Below, piece after piece: positions 33,682-41,020 of a DNA stretch of 64,000 nt. A program made the translations under genes and the position numbers. Under the pieces are notes generated by a model. That model worked only from the letters and a program-made list of their open reading frames with translations, was not told the DNA's origin and did not search any database. Within the stretch, counting starts at the first letter, position 1; the number at the start of each line of letters is the position of its first letter. The DNA lies in NCBI GenBank assembly GCA_050747525.1, contig JBOGOC010000097.1, positions 62,001 to 126,000 of the forward strand, read 5' to 3'. The DNA is from JBOGOC01 sp050747525 (GTDB lineage Bacteria > Acidobacteriota > Polarisedimenticolia > JACPZX01 > DASXTC01).

Positions 33682-35385
33682 ATGCGGAAACCGCTGCGGC
33701 TGTGGCCGGGCGTGGTCATTGTCGTGCTGCAGTTGCTGATCCGGTTCGGTCTTCCCGTTATCGCGCCCGACGTGGGGGGGTTCGCCCCGCTGAGCGGACC
33801 GATCGGCGCGCTGGCCATCGTCGTCTGGTGGGTGTTCTTCAGCAGAGCCCACTGGTCCGAGCGCGTGGGCGCGTTCTTCCTGATAGTCGCCGCGTTGGCC
33901 GCAACACCGTACATCCTCCACGAATCGGTCCGATCCGGAAACATGGGGATCCAGTTCTTCATTTATGCCCCTGCGGTCTTGAGCCTCGGCTTCGTCGCAT
34001 GGGCGGTGGTCATCCGTGACCTCCCTGACCGACTTCGGCGCGCGACGATGGTCGCGACCATCTTGCTCGCGTGCGGCGGGTTTGCGCTTTTCCGGAACGA
34101 CGGCCTCAGCGGCGAGGGCGCTCCGGATTTCGCCTGGCGCTGGGCCGAGACGACCGAGGAGCGGCTCCTGGCGCGAGCCGGCGACGAGCCGACGGTGCTC
34201 CCCTCGGCGCCGGCGGCAGCGGAGACGGAAGCTGCGTGGCCCGGCTTTCGCGGGCCCGATCGCGACGGCAGCGTCCGCGGCCTGCAGATCGCGACCGACT
34301 GGTCCGCGTCGCCGCCGGTCGAGCTGTGGCGCCGGCCGATCGGACCAGGCGTCTCGTCGTTCGCGGTCCGCGGCGACCTCCTCTACACGCAGGAGCAGCG
34401 CGGCGACGACGAAATCGTTGCCAGCTACCGCGTGACGACCGGCGAGCCGGTGTGGAGGCATCGCGATCCGGTCCGGTTCTGGGACTCACACGTCGGCGCC
34501 GGTCCGCGCGGGACGCCGGCATGCGGCGGCGGCCGCGTCTATACGCTCGGTGCGACGGGAATCGTGAACGCGCTCGACGCCGCCGACGGCACCGTGGTGT
34601 GGTCGCGCAACGCCGCGTCTGACTCCAACAGGAAAGTACCGGAGTTCGGCTTCACGAGCTCGCCATTGCTGGTCGACGACGTCGTCATCGTCGCCGTTGC
34701 CGGCCAGCTCCTCGCCTACAACACCGCCACCGGCGATCTTCGCTGGTCCGGCCCGAAGCACGGCGACAGTTTCAGCTCACCTCACCTGTTGACGATCGAC
34801 GGGGTCGCACAGGTCCTGCTCCTAAGCGGCGCAGGGGCCACGAGCGTCGCGCCTGCCGACGGCTCGCTTATCTGGGAGTATACGTGGCCGGGCGACAGCT
34901 ACTTGCAGCCGGCCTTGACCGCGGACGGCGATCTGCTGATCGGCGCGATCGAGTTGATGCCGAGCGGCATGCTCCGCCTCTCGGTGGCGCGCGGCCCCGG
35001 CGGCTGGGCCGTCGAGGAACTCTGGAGCTCCAGGGGGTTGAAACCGCATTTCAGCGACTTCGTCGTTCACAAAGGCCACGTCTACGGCTTCGACGGCAAC
35101 ATCCTCGCGTGCATCGGCGTCGAGAACGGCGAGCGCAAGTGGAAGGGCGGACACTACGGTCAGGGCCAGCTCGTGCTGCTGACCGACCAGGACCTGCTGC
35201 TGGTGGTGTCCGAGGGAGGGGATCTGGTTCTCGTCGCGGCCACTGCCGACGGGTTCAAGGAGCTCGCGCGGTTCCCGGCGATCGAGGGCAGGACCTGGAA
35301 CCACCCGGCGCTTGTCGGCGACGTCCTGCTGGTTCGCAACGGCCAGGAGATGGCGGCGTTCCGGCTGCCGCTCGCGGGCGGATGA
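33682..35385 (+). CDS. Membrane-anchored PQQ-like beta-propeller protein
   Basis: About 567 residues from ATG 33682; an in-frame ATG at 33652 adds ten polar residues. Four or five N-terminal helices (LWPGVVIVVLQLLIRFGL, GALAIVVWWVFFS, GAFFLIVAALAATPYIL, FIYAPAVLSLGFVAWAVVI, ATMVATILLACGGFALF) are followed by a periplasmic propeller starting WPGFRGPDRDGSVRGL. Later blades have VNALDAADGTVVWSRNA, LLAYNTATGDLRWSG and ACIGVENGERKWKGGHYGQGQLVLL, the BamB-like 'ALD..tG...W' pattern. No enzyme residues for PQQ binding are obvious; a scaffold role is likely. Its stop is directly followed by an integrase remnant in another frame. Confidence 0.85.
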   Translation: MRKPLRLWPGVVIVVLQLLIRFGLPVIAPDVGGFAPLSGPIGALAIVVWWVFFSRAHWSERVGAFFLIVAALAATPYILHESVRSGNMGIQFFIYAPAVLSLGFVAWAVVIRDLPDRLRRATMVATILLACGGFALFRNDGLSGEGAPDFAWRWAETTEERLLARAGDEPTVLPSAPAAAETEAAWPGFRGPDRDGSVRGLQIATDWSASPPVELWRRPIGPGVSSFAVRGDLLYTQEQRGDDEIVASYRVTTGEPVWRHRDPVRFWDSHVGAGPRGTPACGGGRVYTLGATGIVNALDAADGTVVWSRNAASDSNRKVPEFGFTSSPLLVDDVVIVAVAGQLLAYNTATGDLRWSGPKHGDSFSSPHLLTIDGVAQVLLLSGAGATSVAPADGSLIWEYTWPGDSYLQPALTADGDLLIGAIELMPSGMLRLSVARGPGGWAVEELWSSRGLKPHFSDFVVHKGHVYGFDGNILACIGVENGERKWKGGHYGQGQLVLLTDQDLLLVVSEGGDLVLVAATADGFKELARFPAIEGRTWNHPALVGDVLLVRNGQEMAAFRLPLAGG

Positions 35386-35508
35386 TCTGAATTCTCGGCA
35401 CGCTATGCCCACCTTCAGCCGGATCATCTACGGCGCGCGGTAACGGCGCTCGATCGGAAGCTCAACTCGTCGAACGAACGCAGCGCATCAAGGAAGACGG
35501 GGGAGTGA
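35386..35508 (+). pseudogene. C-terminal fragment of a tyrosine recombinase (integrase)
   Basis: One frame directly after the preceding stop reads RYAHLQPDHLRRAVTALDRKL and ends at TGA 35506-35508. The 'Y.HL....lr.AV..Ld' segment is the end of the catalytic domain of phage-type tyrosine integrases, with the nucleophile tyrosine at codon 35404. Only about 40 codons remain. It lies 75 bases from the CCA end of a tRNA-Leu half and points toward it, the usual place of an integrase gene next to its attachment site. This is the only integrase trace I found in the window. Confidence 0.65.
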
Positions 35509-35583
35509 GGATCGAGATGGACACTCGGGCCTCAATCCCCTCCTACCTCAACCATCCCACCGTCGCGCAAGTGATTGAATCCA

Positions 35584-35640
35584 TGGTGCCGGGGGTGGGA
35601 ATCGAACCCACATGCCGCTTGCGCGGCAGGGGATTTTAAG
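35584..35640 (-). repeat. 3' half of tRNA-Leu (half a)
   Basis: 57 bases on the minus strand from anticodon loop CTTAAAA (anticodon TAA) to the encoded CCA. The variable arm is identical to that of the intact tRNA-Leu at 63175, and the T arm differs by compensating changes. The match to the intact gene stops exactly after the anticodon loop (plus strand ...gattttaag), after which the sequence is acgaaacg instead of the 5' half. Confidence 0.85.
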
Positions 35641-35643
35641 ACG

Positions 35644-35698
35644 AAACGGGGAGGGCAATGGAATCAGTAAGTTACTAACTCGTTGCCCTTTCCCGTTT
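35644..35698. other. Long imperfect hairpin beside tRNA-Leu half a
   Basis: Arms AAACGGG...AGGGCAA and TTGCCCT...CCCGTTT can pair over about 14 bp with one internal mismatch; the loop contains AGTAAGTTACT, itself a palindrome. The same structure is kept at 47647-47701 with base changes in the arms. Because it starts three bases past the anticodon-loop crossover point, it may be an integrase arm or a folded recombination site. A terminator role on the minus strand is also possible. Confidence 0.55.
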
Positions 35699-35826
35699 CC
35701 GAGGGTTACGGGGAGCGACCGTATTTTACGAGGGTTATGGACACCCTGATGGACACCTGTTTCAAGGGTGGGCCATCGGTTTCGGGCAACGAAGCGGGTG
35801 GGGGTGTGAGAGCTGGCCTCACCTGA

Positions 35827-36024
35827 AAACTGTCGGGTCTCGCGGATCGGCGCGCGGTGCCCGGGATGGTGGTGTCGATACAGACGTCCGGGGAGCTGGC
35901 GAACTGGCAGCCGCACCTGCACGCGAGAATTGTCAACCGCAAGGGCGTGTTCACCCCGCTGACGCTGCCCCCGGCGGCGCGCTGGATGGAAAACTTCACG
36001 CCGCCGACGCAGCTTGACAGCTGA
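35827..36024 (+). pseudogene. Fragment of a Y2 (IS91/IS801-type, HUH) transposase
   Basis: After a stop at 35824 the plus strand reads LADRRAVPGMVVSIQTSGELANWQPHLHARIVN and continues to TGA 36022-36024 with unrelated end sequence. 'PG.v..iQt.G.l..WhPHlHalv' is the core of Y2 transposases of the IS91/IS801 group; HLH is the HUH metal motif. Intact proteins have 300-400 residues, so only a middle piece survives. It lies between the composite repeat and the FkbM gene. Confidence 0.6.
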
Positions 36025-36030
36025 CTTCGC

Positions 36031-36801
36031 TCAGCCGTAGCTGCGTCGGGCAATGGTCCTCAGGGCGCGGTAGCCCGCCCGCGCCCCCCGCGCCAGCAAT
36101 GAAAGAGAAGAAGCCAATAGGGATGACATGTTCCCCGCGATGCGTTCAGAAACCGGGATCTGCCTGAGCAGTTCCTGCCTTACAAAAACCTGGTTGGGGA
36201 ATAGCGATCTCCACAGCCCATAGCCAACCGCCCGAAGCCGCACTTTGTAGCGATCCAGTCGTAGGAAGTTTTCGAGAATTATTACGTCAGGCCGATAGCG
36301 GGCGACGTCGAGACCTTCGAGCACATCGAGCTCCCACCCCTCAACATCGACCGACAGGACGCCAATGCGGTCCACACCTGCATCTTGCAGGATGCTATCG
36401 AGCCGCCGCACCCTGACCTTGATGAAGGTCTTGCCGCAGCTGGCTGGGAGGAGCTTGGCGTAGCCCTCTTTGATCCCGAGAGAGGAGAAGCTCTCGTAGG
36501 AGACAGCGCCACCTCTGTAGGGCTCTGAGTGCGAGTTGACCACGACGAATTCGACGCTGTCGCGGTCCTCCGTCCCGCATGCGCATTCGAAAATCTCGTG
36601 GCCCAGCTCCCGGTGCATGGCGGCGAATTCGGGATTGGGCTCGATCGCGATCACCCGCCAGCCCTTCTTGCGAAACAGCGCGCTGACCGACAGGTAATCC
36701 GGCCGAGCCGCACCTACATCGACGAATACGCGTTCCGTATTTCCGTCGTCGAAGAACCTCGAGAACACCTTCCGATCAACGTCACCTTCGGCGCGGTTCA
36801 T
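36031..36801 (-). CDS. FkbM-family methyltransferase
   Basis: About 256 residues from ATG 36801 (the intergenic side has TGGAGG upstream). The SAM-binding start is VFVDVGAARPDYLSVSALF, followed by GWRVIAIEPNPEFAAMHREL with the ribose-binding acidic residue, and the FkbM block VRRLDSILQDAGVDRIGVLSVDVEGWELDVLEGLDVARYRPDVIILE. It transfers a methyl group to a hydroxyl of a sugar or polyketide. Codons such as AAA, ATA and TTC in its 3' half are more mixed than in neighbours, which suggests separate acquisition. No glycosyl or polyketide genes are adjacent. Confidence 0.88.
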   Translation of the reverse strand: MNRAEGDVDRKVFSRFFDDGNTERVFVDVGAARPDYLSVSALFRKKGWRVIAIEPNPEFAAMHRELGHEIFECACGTEDRDSVEFVVVNSHSEPYRGGAVSYESFSSLGIKEGYAKLLPASCGKTFIKVRVRRLDSILQDAGVDRIGVLSVDVEGWELDVLEGLDVARYRPDVIILENFLRLDRYKVRLRAVGYGLWRSLFPNQVFVRQELLRQIPVSERIAGNMSSLLASSLSLLARGARAGYRALRTIARRSYG

Positions 36802-37128
36802 GAAACCTCCATTCCATTACATCCTATCACGCCAGCGGAGAGGCAGGCAGACCCCCCACATGTTCGCACCGGCGACCGTCAACTGTTGTGGAGCGAGTCT
36901 TCGGCGAGCTTGGGGTCCTGTGGCTGCGGACTCTGCGTGTGGGGCCACCTGCGTGAGCCTTGATGTGAAACCAGTCTGCATGGACTGATCAGCGCCAACG
37001 AATGAACTTTGATGAATCTATCGTGGTTCGCGTAATACTCCCCTTGGCTTGACGCAGGGCGCGGTGAGTCAGTTGCCGGCTCGTGGTCGCGTGGTACGAG
37101 TCGGCGAACCAGAGGCCCTTGAAGATGT
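36802..37128. other. Intergenic stretch without recognisable gene
   Basis: About 330 bases. Apart from an imperfect palindrome near 36971 (cagtctgcatggactg) nothing coherent is visible in any frame. The FkbM promoter should lie at its left end. Confidence 0.5.
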
Positions 37129-37437
37129 GTGCCCGCTCGGACCCGGATTCGGAGAGCTCAGATGAGCACCTCGGGGTTGATCCACTTCATGGCAGGGGCC
37201 CTCGGCTTTCTGGCCCTTGCGGTGAGCTGCCTCGTGGTTGCGGTGGCGATGTTGCGGCGAGGGAACCCCTGGATGGCGTGCCTGTCCTTCTTCTCCGGGG
37301 CTTCGGTCTTGGGCGGGTTCTTCGCTCCAGCCATGATTCCCGCCTCGGGACCCGTAGCGGGCATCTGGTTCAGCGTCCTCGTCGGGTGGACCTGGCTGGC
37401 TCTCACGTCCGCGCATCTATACCGGGCGGCGCGCTAG
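37129..37437 (+). pseudogene. C-terminal half of a DUF998-type membrane protein
   Basis: The readable part begins STSGLIHFMAGALGFLALAVSCLVVAVAMLRRG, then MACLSFFSGASVLGGFFAPAMIP and GIWFSVLVGWTWLALTSAHLYRAAR. This fits the last three helices of DUF998 proteins, which normally have six helices and ~200 residues. No upstream frame supplies the first three. Translation could start at ATG 37162. It may be non-functional; an independent three-helix protein cannot be excluded. Confidence 0.5.
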
Positions 37438-37590
37438 AAGAGGGCCGCCCCAGGACTTCGCCAGATCGATCGCGATAGTCGTATAGTTGATGCCGGGGAA
37501 GGTGCGAGCGCGAAGGGACGGATGGGAATGTCGATTTCAGTACGGCCCGTTCGACTGAACGGTGAACCGTCCTGAAGGAGCGGCGCCATC

Positions 37591-39108
37591 ATGGATAGTC
37601 CGGGTCCTGGAGCTGCCAAGGCGACCAGCCGTGAGTGGGTTGGACTCGCGGTGCTTGCCCTCCCCTGCATTCTTTACTCCATGGACCTTACGGTGCTGAA
37701 TCTCGCGGTGCCGAAGCTGAGCGCGGCCCTGCGCCCCACCAACACCGAGTTGCTGTGGATCGTAGACATCTACGGGTTCGTCCTGGCCGGCGCCCTGATA
37801 CCCATGGGGGTGCTCGGTGATCGAATTGGGCGCCGTCGTCTGCTGATGGTCGGCGCCGCCGCATTCGGTTGCGCGTCCGTCCTGGCCGCGTACGCCCCGA
37901 GTGTCGCGGCTCTCGTAGGGGCTCGGGCCCTCCTTGGCATGGCCGCGGCCACGCTCGCTCCTTCGACCTTGTCTCTGCTTCGCAACATGTTCCTTGACCC
38001 GAAGGAACGGACGTTCGCGATCGGAGTCTGGATCAGCAGCTTCTCGGCGGGGGGCGCCATCGGACCCCTGATCGGCGGGGCGCTGCTCCAGTTCTACTGG
38101 TGGGGCTCCGTGTTCCTGATCAACATTCCCGTCATGCTGCTGCTTCTCTCCGTGGGTCCAAGGCTGCTTCCCGAATTCCGTGATCCTCGGGCAAGCAAGC
38201 CGGACGTCCTGAGCGCAGCTCTGTGCATCGCCACGGTTCTTACGGTCATCTACGGGGTCAAACGCATCGCCGGGCATGGGGCGGATTGGATCGCCGTGGC
38301 GACGATCGTGCTGGGTCTGGCCATCGGCGCCGCCTTCGTGCGCCGGCAGCGACACCTCGCCGACCCCTTCATCGACCTCGGCCTGTTCCGGCGAGCGACG
38401 TTCAGCGTGGCACTTGGGATCAACATTCTGGGCTTCTTCATCGCGTTCGGCACCTTCCTTCTGATCGCACTCTACCTGCAGCTGGTGATCGGACTCTCGC
38501 CACTCGCAGCGGGTCTGTGGACGGCTCCCTCCGGCATGGCCTTCATCGTGGGTGCGATGCTCACGTCACGGATCGTGCGCCACCTGAAACCCGCTCATGT
38601 GATCGCGGCGGGATTCGTGATCGCCGCGCTTGGCCTGTCCCTGCTGACACAAACGGGTACGGCGCACGATCTTTCCGTGGTCGTCGCGGCGTACGCCGCG
38701 TTCTCACTGGGCCTGGCTCCGGTGTTCACGCTCGCATCCGATCTCATCTTGAGCACCGCTCCGCCTGAGCGTGCTGGAGCCGCGGCCGGGATTTCCGAGA
38801 TGAGCACCGAGCTGGGAGGAGCCCTCGGCATTGCGCTGCTTGGCAGCGTGGCGACCTTCATCTATCGCCGAACGGTAGCAGGCGCGCTGGACGGCGAGCT
38901 GCCACGGAGTGTGCTTGATGCTGCGGGCGACTCGTTGGGAGGCGCTCTGGAAGCGGCGGGGGCGTTGCCGGGCGAGCTCGGCGCTGCTTTGGTCGCCGTC
39001 TCGCGGAGCGCCTTCGTTGACGCCTTCCAGGCGACCGCCCTGATTTCCGCTGCGATTGCTTTCGTGGCAGCGGCCGGAGCGGTGCGGGAATTTCGCGGAG
39101 CGTCCTGA
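37591..39108 (+). CDS. DHA2-family MFS drug:H+ antiporter (14 helices)
   Basis: About 505 residues with 14 predicted helices. The first helix has LYSMDLTVLNLAVP (motif D1 with the proton-coupled aspartate), the 2-3 loop GVLGDRIGRRRLLM (motif A), and helix 5 SAGGAIGPLIGGALLQ (motif C of antiporters). This is the SmvA/QacA type that exports cationic dyes, quaternary ammonium compounds and antibiotics. The start is ATG 37591 with GGAG upstream (aaggagcggcgccatc). It is followed 58 bases later by a small monooxygenase on the same strand, so the pair may form a resistance operon. Confidence 0.9.
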   Translation: MDSPGPGAAKATSREWVGLAVLALPCILYSMDLTVLNLAVPKLSAALRPTNTELLWIVDIYGFVLAGALIPMGVLGDRIGRRRLLMVGAAAFGCASVLAAYAPSVAALVGARALLGMAAATLAPSTLSLLRNMFLDPKERTFAIGVWISSFSAGGAIGPLIGGALLQFYWWGSVFLINIPVMLLLLSVGPRLLPEFRDPRASKPDVLSAALCIATVLTVIYGVKRIAGHGADWIAVATIVLGLAIGAAFVRRQRHLADPFIDLGLFRRATFSVALGINILGFFIAFGTFLLIALYLQLVIGLSPLAAGLWTAPSGMAFIVGAMLTSRIVRHLKPAHVIAAGFVIAALGLSLLTQTGTAHDLSVVVAAYAAFSLGLAPVFTLASDLILSTAPPERAGAAAGISEMSTELGGALGIALLGSVATFIYRRTVAGALDGELPRSVLDAAGDSLGGALEAAGALPGELGAALVAVSRSAFVDAFQATALISAAIAFVAAAGAVREFRGAS

Positions 39109-39166
39109 AGGACTGGATTGACCTGGCGTTGATGCACAACGAGACCATTGCCCCGAGGAAGCAGAG

Positions 39167-39496
39167 ATGATTGCCCGTATCTGGCATGGCTGGACGACCC
39201 CTGGCAACGCGGACAAGTATGAGTCGCTGCTCAACGAGGAGATCTTCGTCGGTATTCAGAATCGACACATTCCAGGGTTCAAGGGTATTCAACTGCTGCG
39301 GCGGGAGCTCGGCGAGGAAGTCGAGTTCGTCACGATCATGCTCTTCGATTCGCTGGATGCGGTCCGTGAGTTTGCCGGAGAGGATTACGCGGCAGCCGTT
39401 ATTCCCAGGGAGGCGAGAGCGGTCCTGGCTCGCTTCGATGCGAGATCGCAGCATTATGAAATCAGGACGGAGAGAAGCAACGAGGCCACGAGGTGA
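39167..39496 (+). CDS. Antibiotic-biosynthesis-monooxygenase (ABM) fold protein
   Basis: About 109 residues, the normal size for a single-domain ABM ferredoxin-like fold. MIARIWHGWTTPGNADKYESLL starts the first strand and helix, VEFVTIMLFDSLDAVREFAGEDY is the central strand-helix with the usual aromatic and charged residues, and HYEI closes the fold. Members include quinol monooxygenases, haem-degrading enzymes and stress proteins; no haem ligand is conspicuous. Co-directional with the DHA2 pump. The 3' end overlaps an unassigned frame (39508-39655) that I cannot name. Confidence 0.8.
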   Translation: MIARIWHGWTTPGNADKYESLLNEEIFVGIQNRHIPGFKGIQLLRRELGEEVEFVTIMLFDSLDAVREFAGEDYAAAVIPREARAVLARFDARSQHYEIRTERSNEATR

Positions 39497-39664
39497 CGGC
39501 AATGGTCCGATGGATCTGCCAGGATTCCTGCAGAAGACGTTCGATGCCGCGATACTCGAGAGCAACGAGGGCGGTCCCACGCTCCTGCAGATCGGAGACT
39601 CGCTCCTCTGGGTGGAGGCGGGCGAGCTGCCTTCTCATGTCACACCATGGGTGGAAAGGCGACA

Positions 39665-39875
39665 ATGGGACAAACGAGGCAGGAGAGGAACAAAGCACTG
39701 GTGCTTGAAGCCTTCGACGCGCTATTCAACAGGCGTGACTACACAGCGGCAGAGCGGTTCTGGTCGCCCGGCTACATCCAGCACAGTGCCCACATCGCAC
39801 CTGGCCGCGAGGGGCTCTTCGACCTCGTCCGCAGCCTGCCGCCGACTAGCATCCGGGCGAGAAACGATCGGATCA
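39665..39875 (+). pseudogene. N-terminal fragment of a SnoaL-like (NTF2-fold) protein
   Basis: From ATG 39665 the frame reads ERNKALVLEAFDALFNRRDYTAAERFWSPGYIQHSAHIAPGREGLFDLV, the start of a SnoaL-like polyketide-cyclase-type NTF2 domain with 'yIQHna.i..G..gl'. After about 65 codons the match ends and the frame runs antisense through the DUF1801 gene. Intact members have ~130 residues. It was cut where the neighbouring element begins. Confidence 0.6.
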
Positions 39876-40235
39876 TTACCCGCTGCGCCTGCGCGCCGCC
39901 TGCTTCAGGAGCGCCCCGTAGGCCCGTTCGTCGATGTCCGACGTCGCCCTCACTTTGATGTGCCGCACGAACCTTCCCTGTCCCTCGAGGAGCTTCTTCG
40001 GGTCCTTGAGCATGGAGCCCCGGAAGAAGCCGAGCTGCACGTACGTAGGTGCCGAGTAGACGTAGGCGACGGGTTCCTTGCCCTTCACCCAGCACCCGTT
40101 GCCCCACTTCACCGACTCATCCAGCGCGGGCGCCAGGCGCTTCACGAACCTGCGCAGAGCACGGATGATGGTCCGGTTCTTCGGCCGCTGGCCGGCGAGG
40201 TACGCGTCGAAGCTGTCGTAGCGCTTCATCTTCAT
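39876..40235 (-). CDS. DUF1801-domain (YdhG-like) protein
   Basis: About 119 residues from ATG 40235; the longer frame to 40292 is translation through a tRNA half. The sequence shows 'D.yla...p..r..i..Lr..i......l.E.vkWG.p.w......v.y.....yv.lgFfrGs.L.Dp..lLeG.G..vRhikv', the DUF1801 signature, with ESVKWGNGCW and VQLGFFRGSMLKDPKKLLEG. These proteins resemble the frataxin-like iron chaperone fold (YdhG/Fra), but function is unproven. The gene starts 20 bases from the tRNA half at 40256. Confidence 0.85.
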   Translation of the reverse strand: MKMKRYDSFDAYLAGQRPKNRTIIRALRRFVKRLAPALDESVKWGNGCWVKGKEPVAYVYSAPTYVQLGFFRGSMLKDPKKLLEGQGRFVRHIKVRATSDIDERAYGALLKQAARRRSG

Positions 40236-40255
40236 GACGAGGCTCCGCTGCAGGA

Positions 40256-40310
40256 TGGTGCCGGGGCCGGGCGCGAACCCGGAGGGGCCCATGGCCCATA
40301 GGATTCTAAG
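40256..40310 (-). repeat. 3' half of tRNA-Leu (half e), anticodon TAG
   Basis: 55 bases on the minus strand from anticodon loop CTTAGAA to encoded CCA, with T arm CCGGGTTCGCGCCCGG. The anticodon is TAG, unlike TAA in the other halves, so this copy derives from another leucine isoacceptor gene. The bases after the crossover (acgaaacg) match those beside half a. Confidence 0.8.
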
Positions 40311-40355
40311 ACGAAACGTGAACTCCCGGACGCACAGATCGACGGGCTCCGCAGC

Positions 40356-40961
40356 TCAGGCCAGCAGACCGTCCACGGCCGCGTCGACGACCAAGCCGAT
40401 CAGCCTGTCGCGGTCGGCCCAGGGGAAGGCAGGGCGAAGGATGAGGAGTGAGGTGATGCCGTGGACGGCCGCCCAGAGCGCCTGGCTTGCGGCATGGCCC
40501 TCCACGCGGCGGAACCGCTTGTCCTCCAGGCACCGCCGTACGAGGGATCGCAGACGCTCGGAGGCGACGTGGGGCTTGTCGGCGCTCTGCCTCGGGCGGC
40601 GCAGGAGGAACGCGAACTCGTAGACGCTCGGGTTGGCCACGCCGAACTCCACATAGGCGCGCCCAATCTTCCGCACCAGCTCGACCGGATCGCGGCCCCT
40701 GTCCGATTCGATCAGACTCCGCATGCTGTCGGCGAGCCGATCGAAGCTCTCCTCCACCAGACAGTCGAAGAGCGCCTCCTTGTCCTTGAAGTGCCGGTAG
40801 AGGTTGCTGTGCGAGCAGCCGATCCTCTCGGCGAGCTTGCGCATCGAGACCCCTTCGTAGCCGTCCCGGACGAAGGCCTCCCGGGCGGCATCGAGGATCT
40901 CCCGCCGGAGCACCTCCCGGTAGCGCTCGCGGGGGGTGGAAAGTTTCGCTTGACCACTCAT
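40356..40961 (-). CDS. TetR-family repressor
   Basis: About 201 residues. The N-terminal HTH reads LRREILDAAREAFVRDGYEGVSMRKLAERIGCSHSNLYRHFKDKEALFDCLVE, a complete TetR DNA-binding domain. The C-terminal part (VGRAYVEFGVANPSVYEFAFLL; AVHGITSLLILRPAFPWADRDRLIGLVVDAAVDGLL) is the WHG-type ligand domain. It diverges from the C45-LRR gene; its start codon overlaps the promoter of that gene, and a perfect CTGACC-N3-GGTCAG palindrome lies between them, so it likely represses both. A truncated paralogue lies at 14540. Confidence 0.92.
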   Translation of the reverse strand: MSGQAKLSTPRERYREVLRREILDAAREAFVRDGYEGVSMRKLAERIGCSHSNLYRHFKDKEALFDCLVEESFDRLADSMRSLIESDRGRDPVELVRKIGRAYVEFGVANPSVYEFAFLLRRPRQSADKPHVASERLRSLVRRCLEDKRFRRVEGHAASQALWAAVHGITSLLILRPAFPWADRDRLIGLVVDAAVDGLLA

Positions 40962-40977
40962 GACCGACGGTTATAAT
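40950..40977 (+). promoter_or_regulatory. Sigma-70-type promoter for the C45-LRR gene
   Basis: TTGACC at 40950-40955 and a perfect TATAAT at 40972-40977 are 16 bases apart. Predicted transcription would start around 40984, inside the palindrome at 40979-40993 and 37 bases before the ATG at 41021. The -35 box lies just inside the TetR gene. Confidence 0.65.
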
Positions 40978-40978
40978 A

Positions 40979-40993
40979 CTGACCACCGGTCAG
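40979..40993. promoter_or_regulatory. Palindromic operator, likely for the divergent TetR
   Basis: CTGACC ACC GGTCAG is a perfect inverted repeat with 3-base spacer. It covers the expected transcription start of the C45-LRR gene and lies 18 bases upstream of the TetR start codon, the usual place for a TetR operator. Confidence 0.65.
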
Positions 40994-41020
40994 AAGCGCA
41001 AGCCCCATGGGAGGTGTTCG

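Larger units (their letters stand above)
35515..35759. repeat. Composite ~245-bp repeat copy 1 (tRNA-Leu half with conserved flanks)
   Basis: This unit and the one at 47530-47762 align along their whole length in the same orientation. It contains a left flank (GATGGACACTYGG... CCCACCRTCGCGCAASTSATTGA), the tRNA-Leu half, a long hairpin (35644-35698), two GAGGGTTAYGG direct repeats near 35701 and 35730, and two TGGACACC repeats near 35739 and 35750. ATGGACAC also marks the left border at 35517. The arrangement resembles an integrase attachment region with core and arm sites. Confidence 0.8.

Noticed and set aside
35548..35922. Minus-strand frame spanning the tRNA-Leu half (ends ...VRFPPPAP...)
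   Set aside because: Translation through a tRNA sequence; this peptide motif is a known artefact of calling genes over tRNAs.
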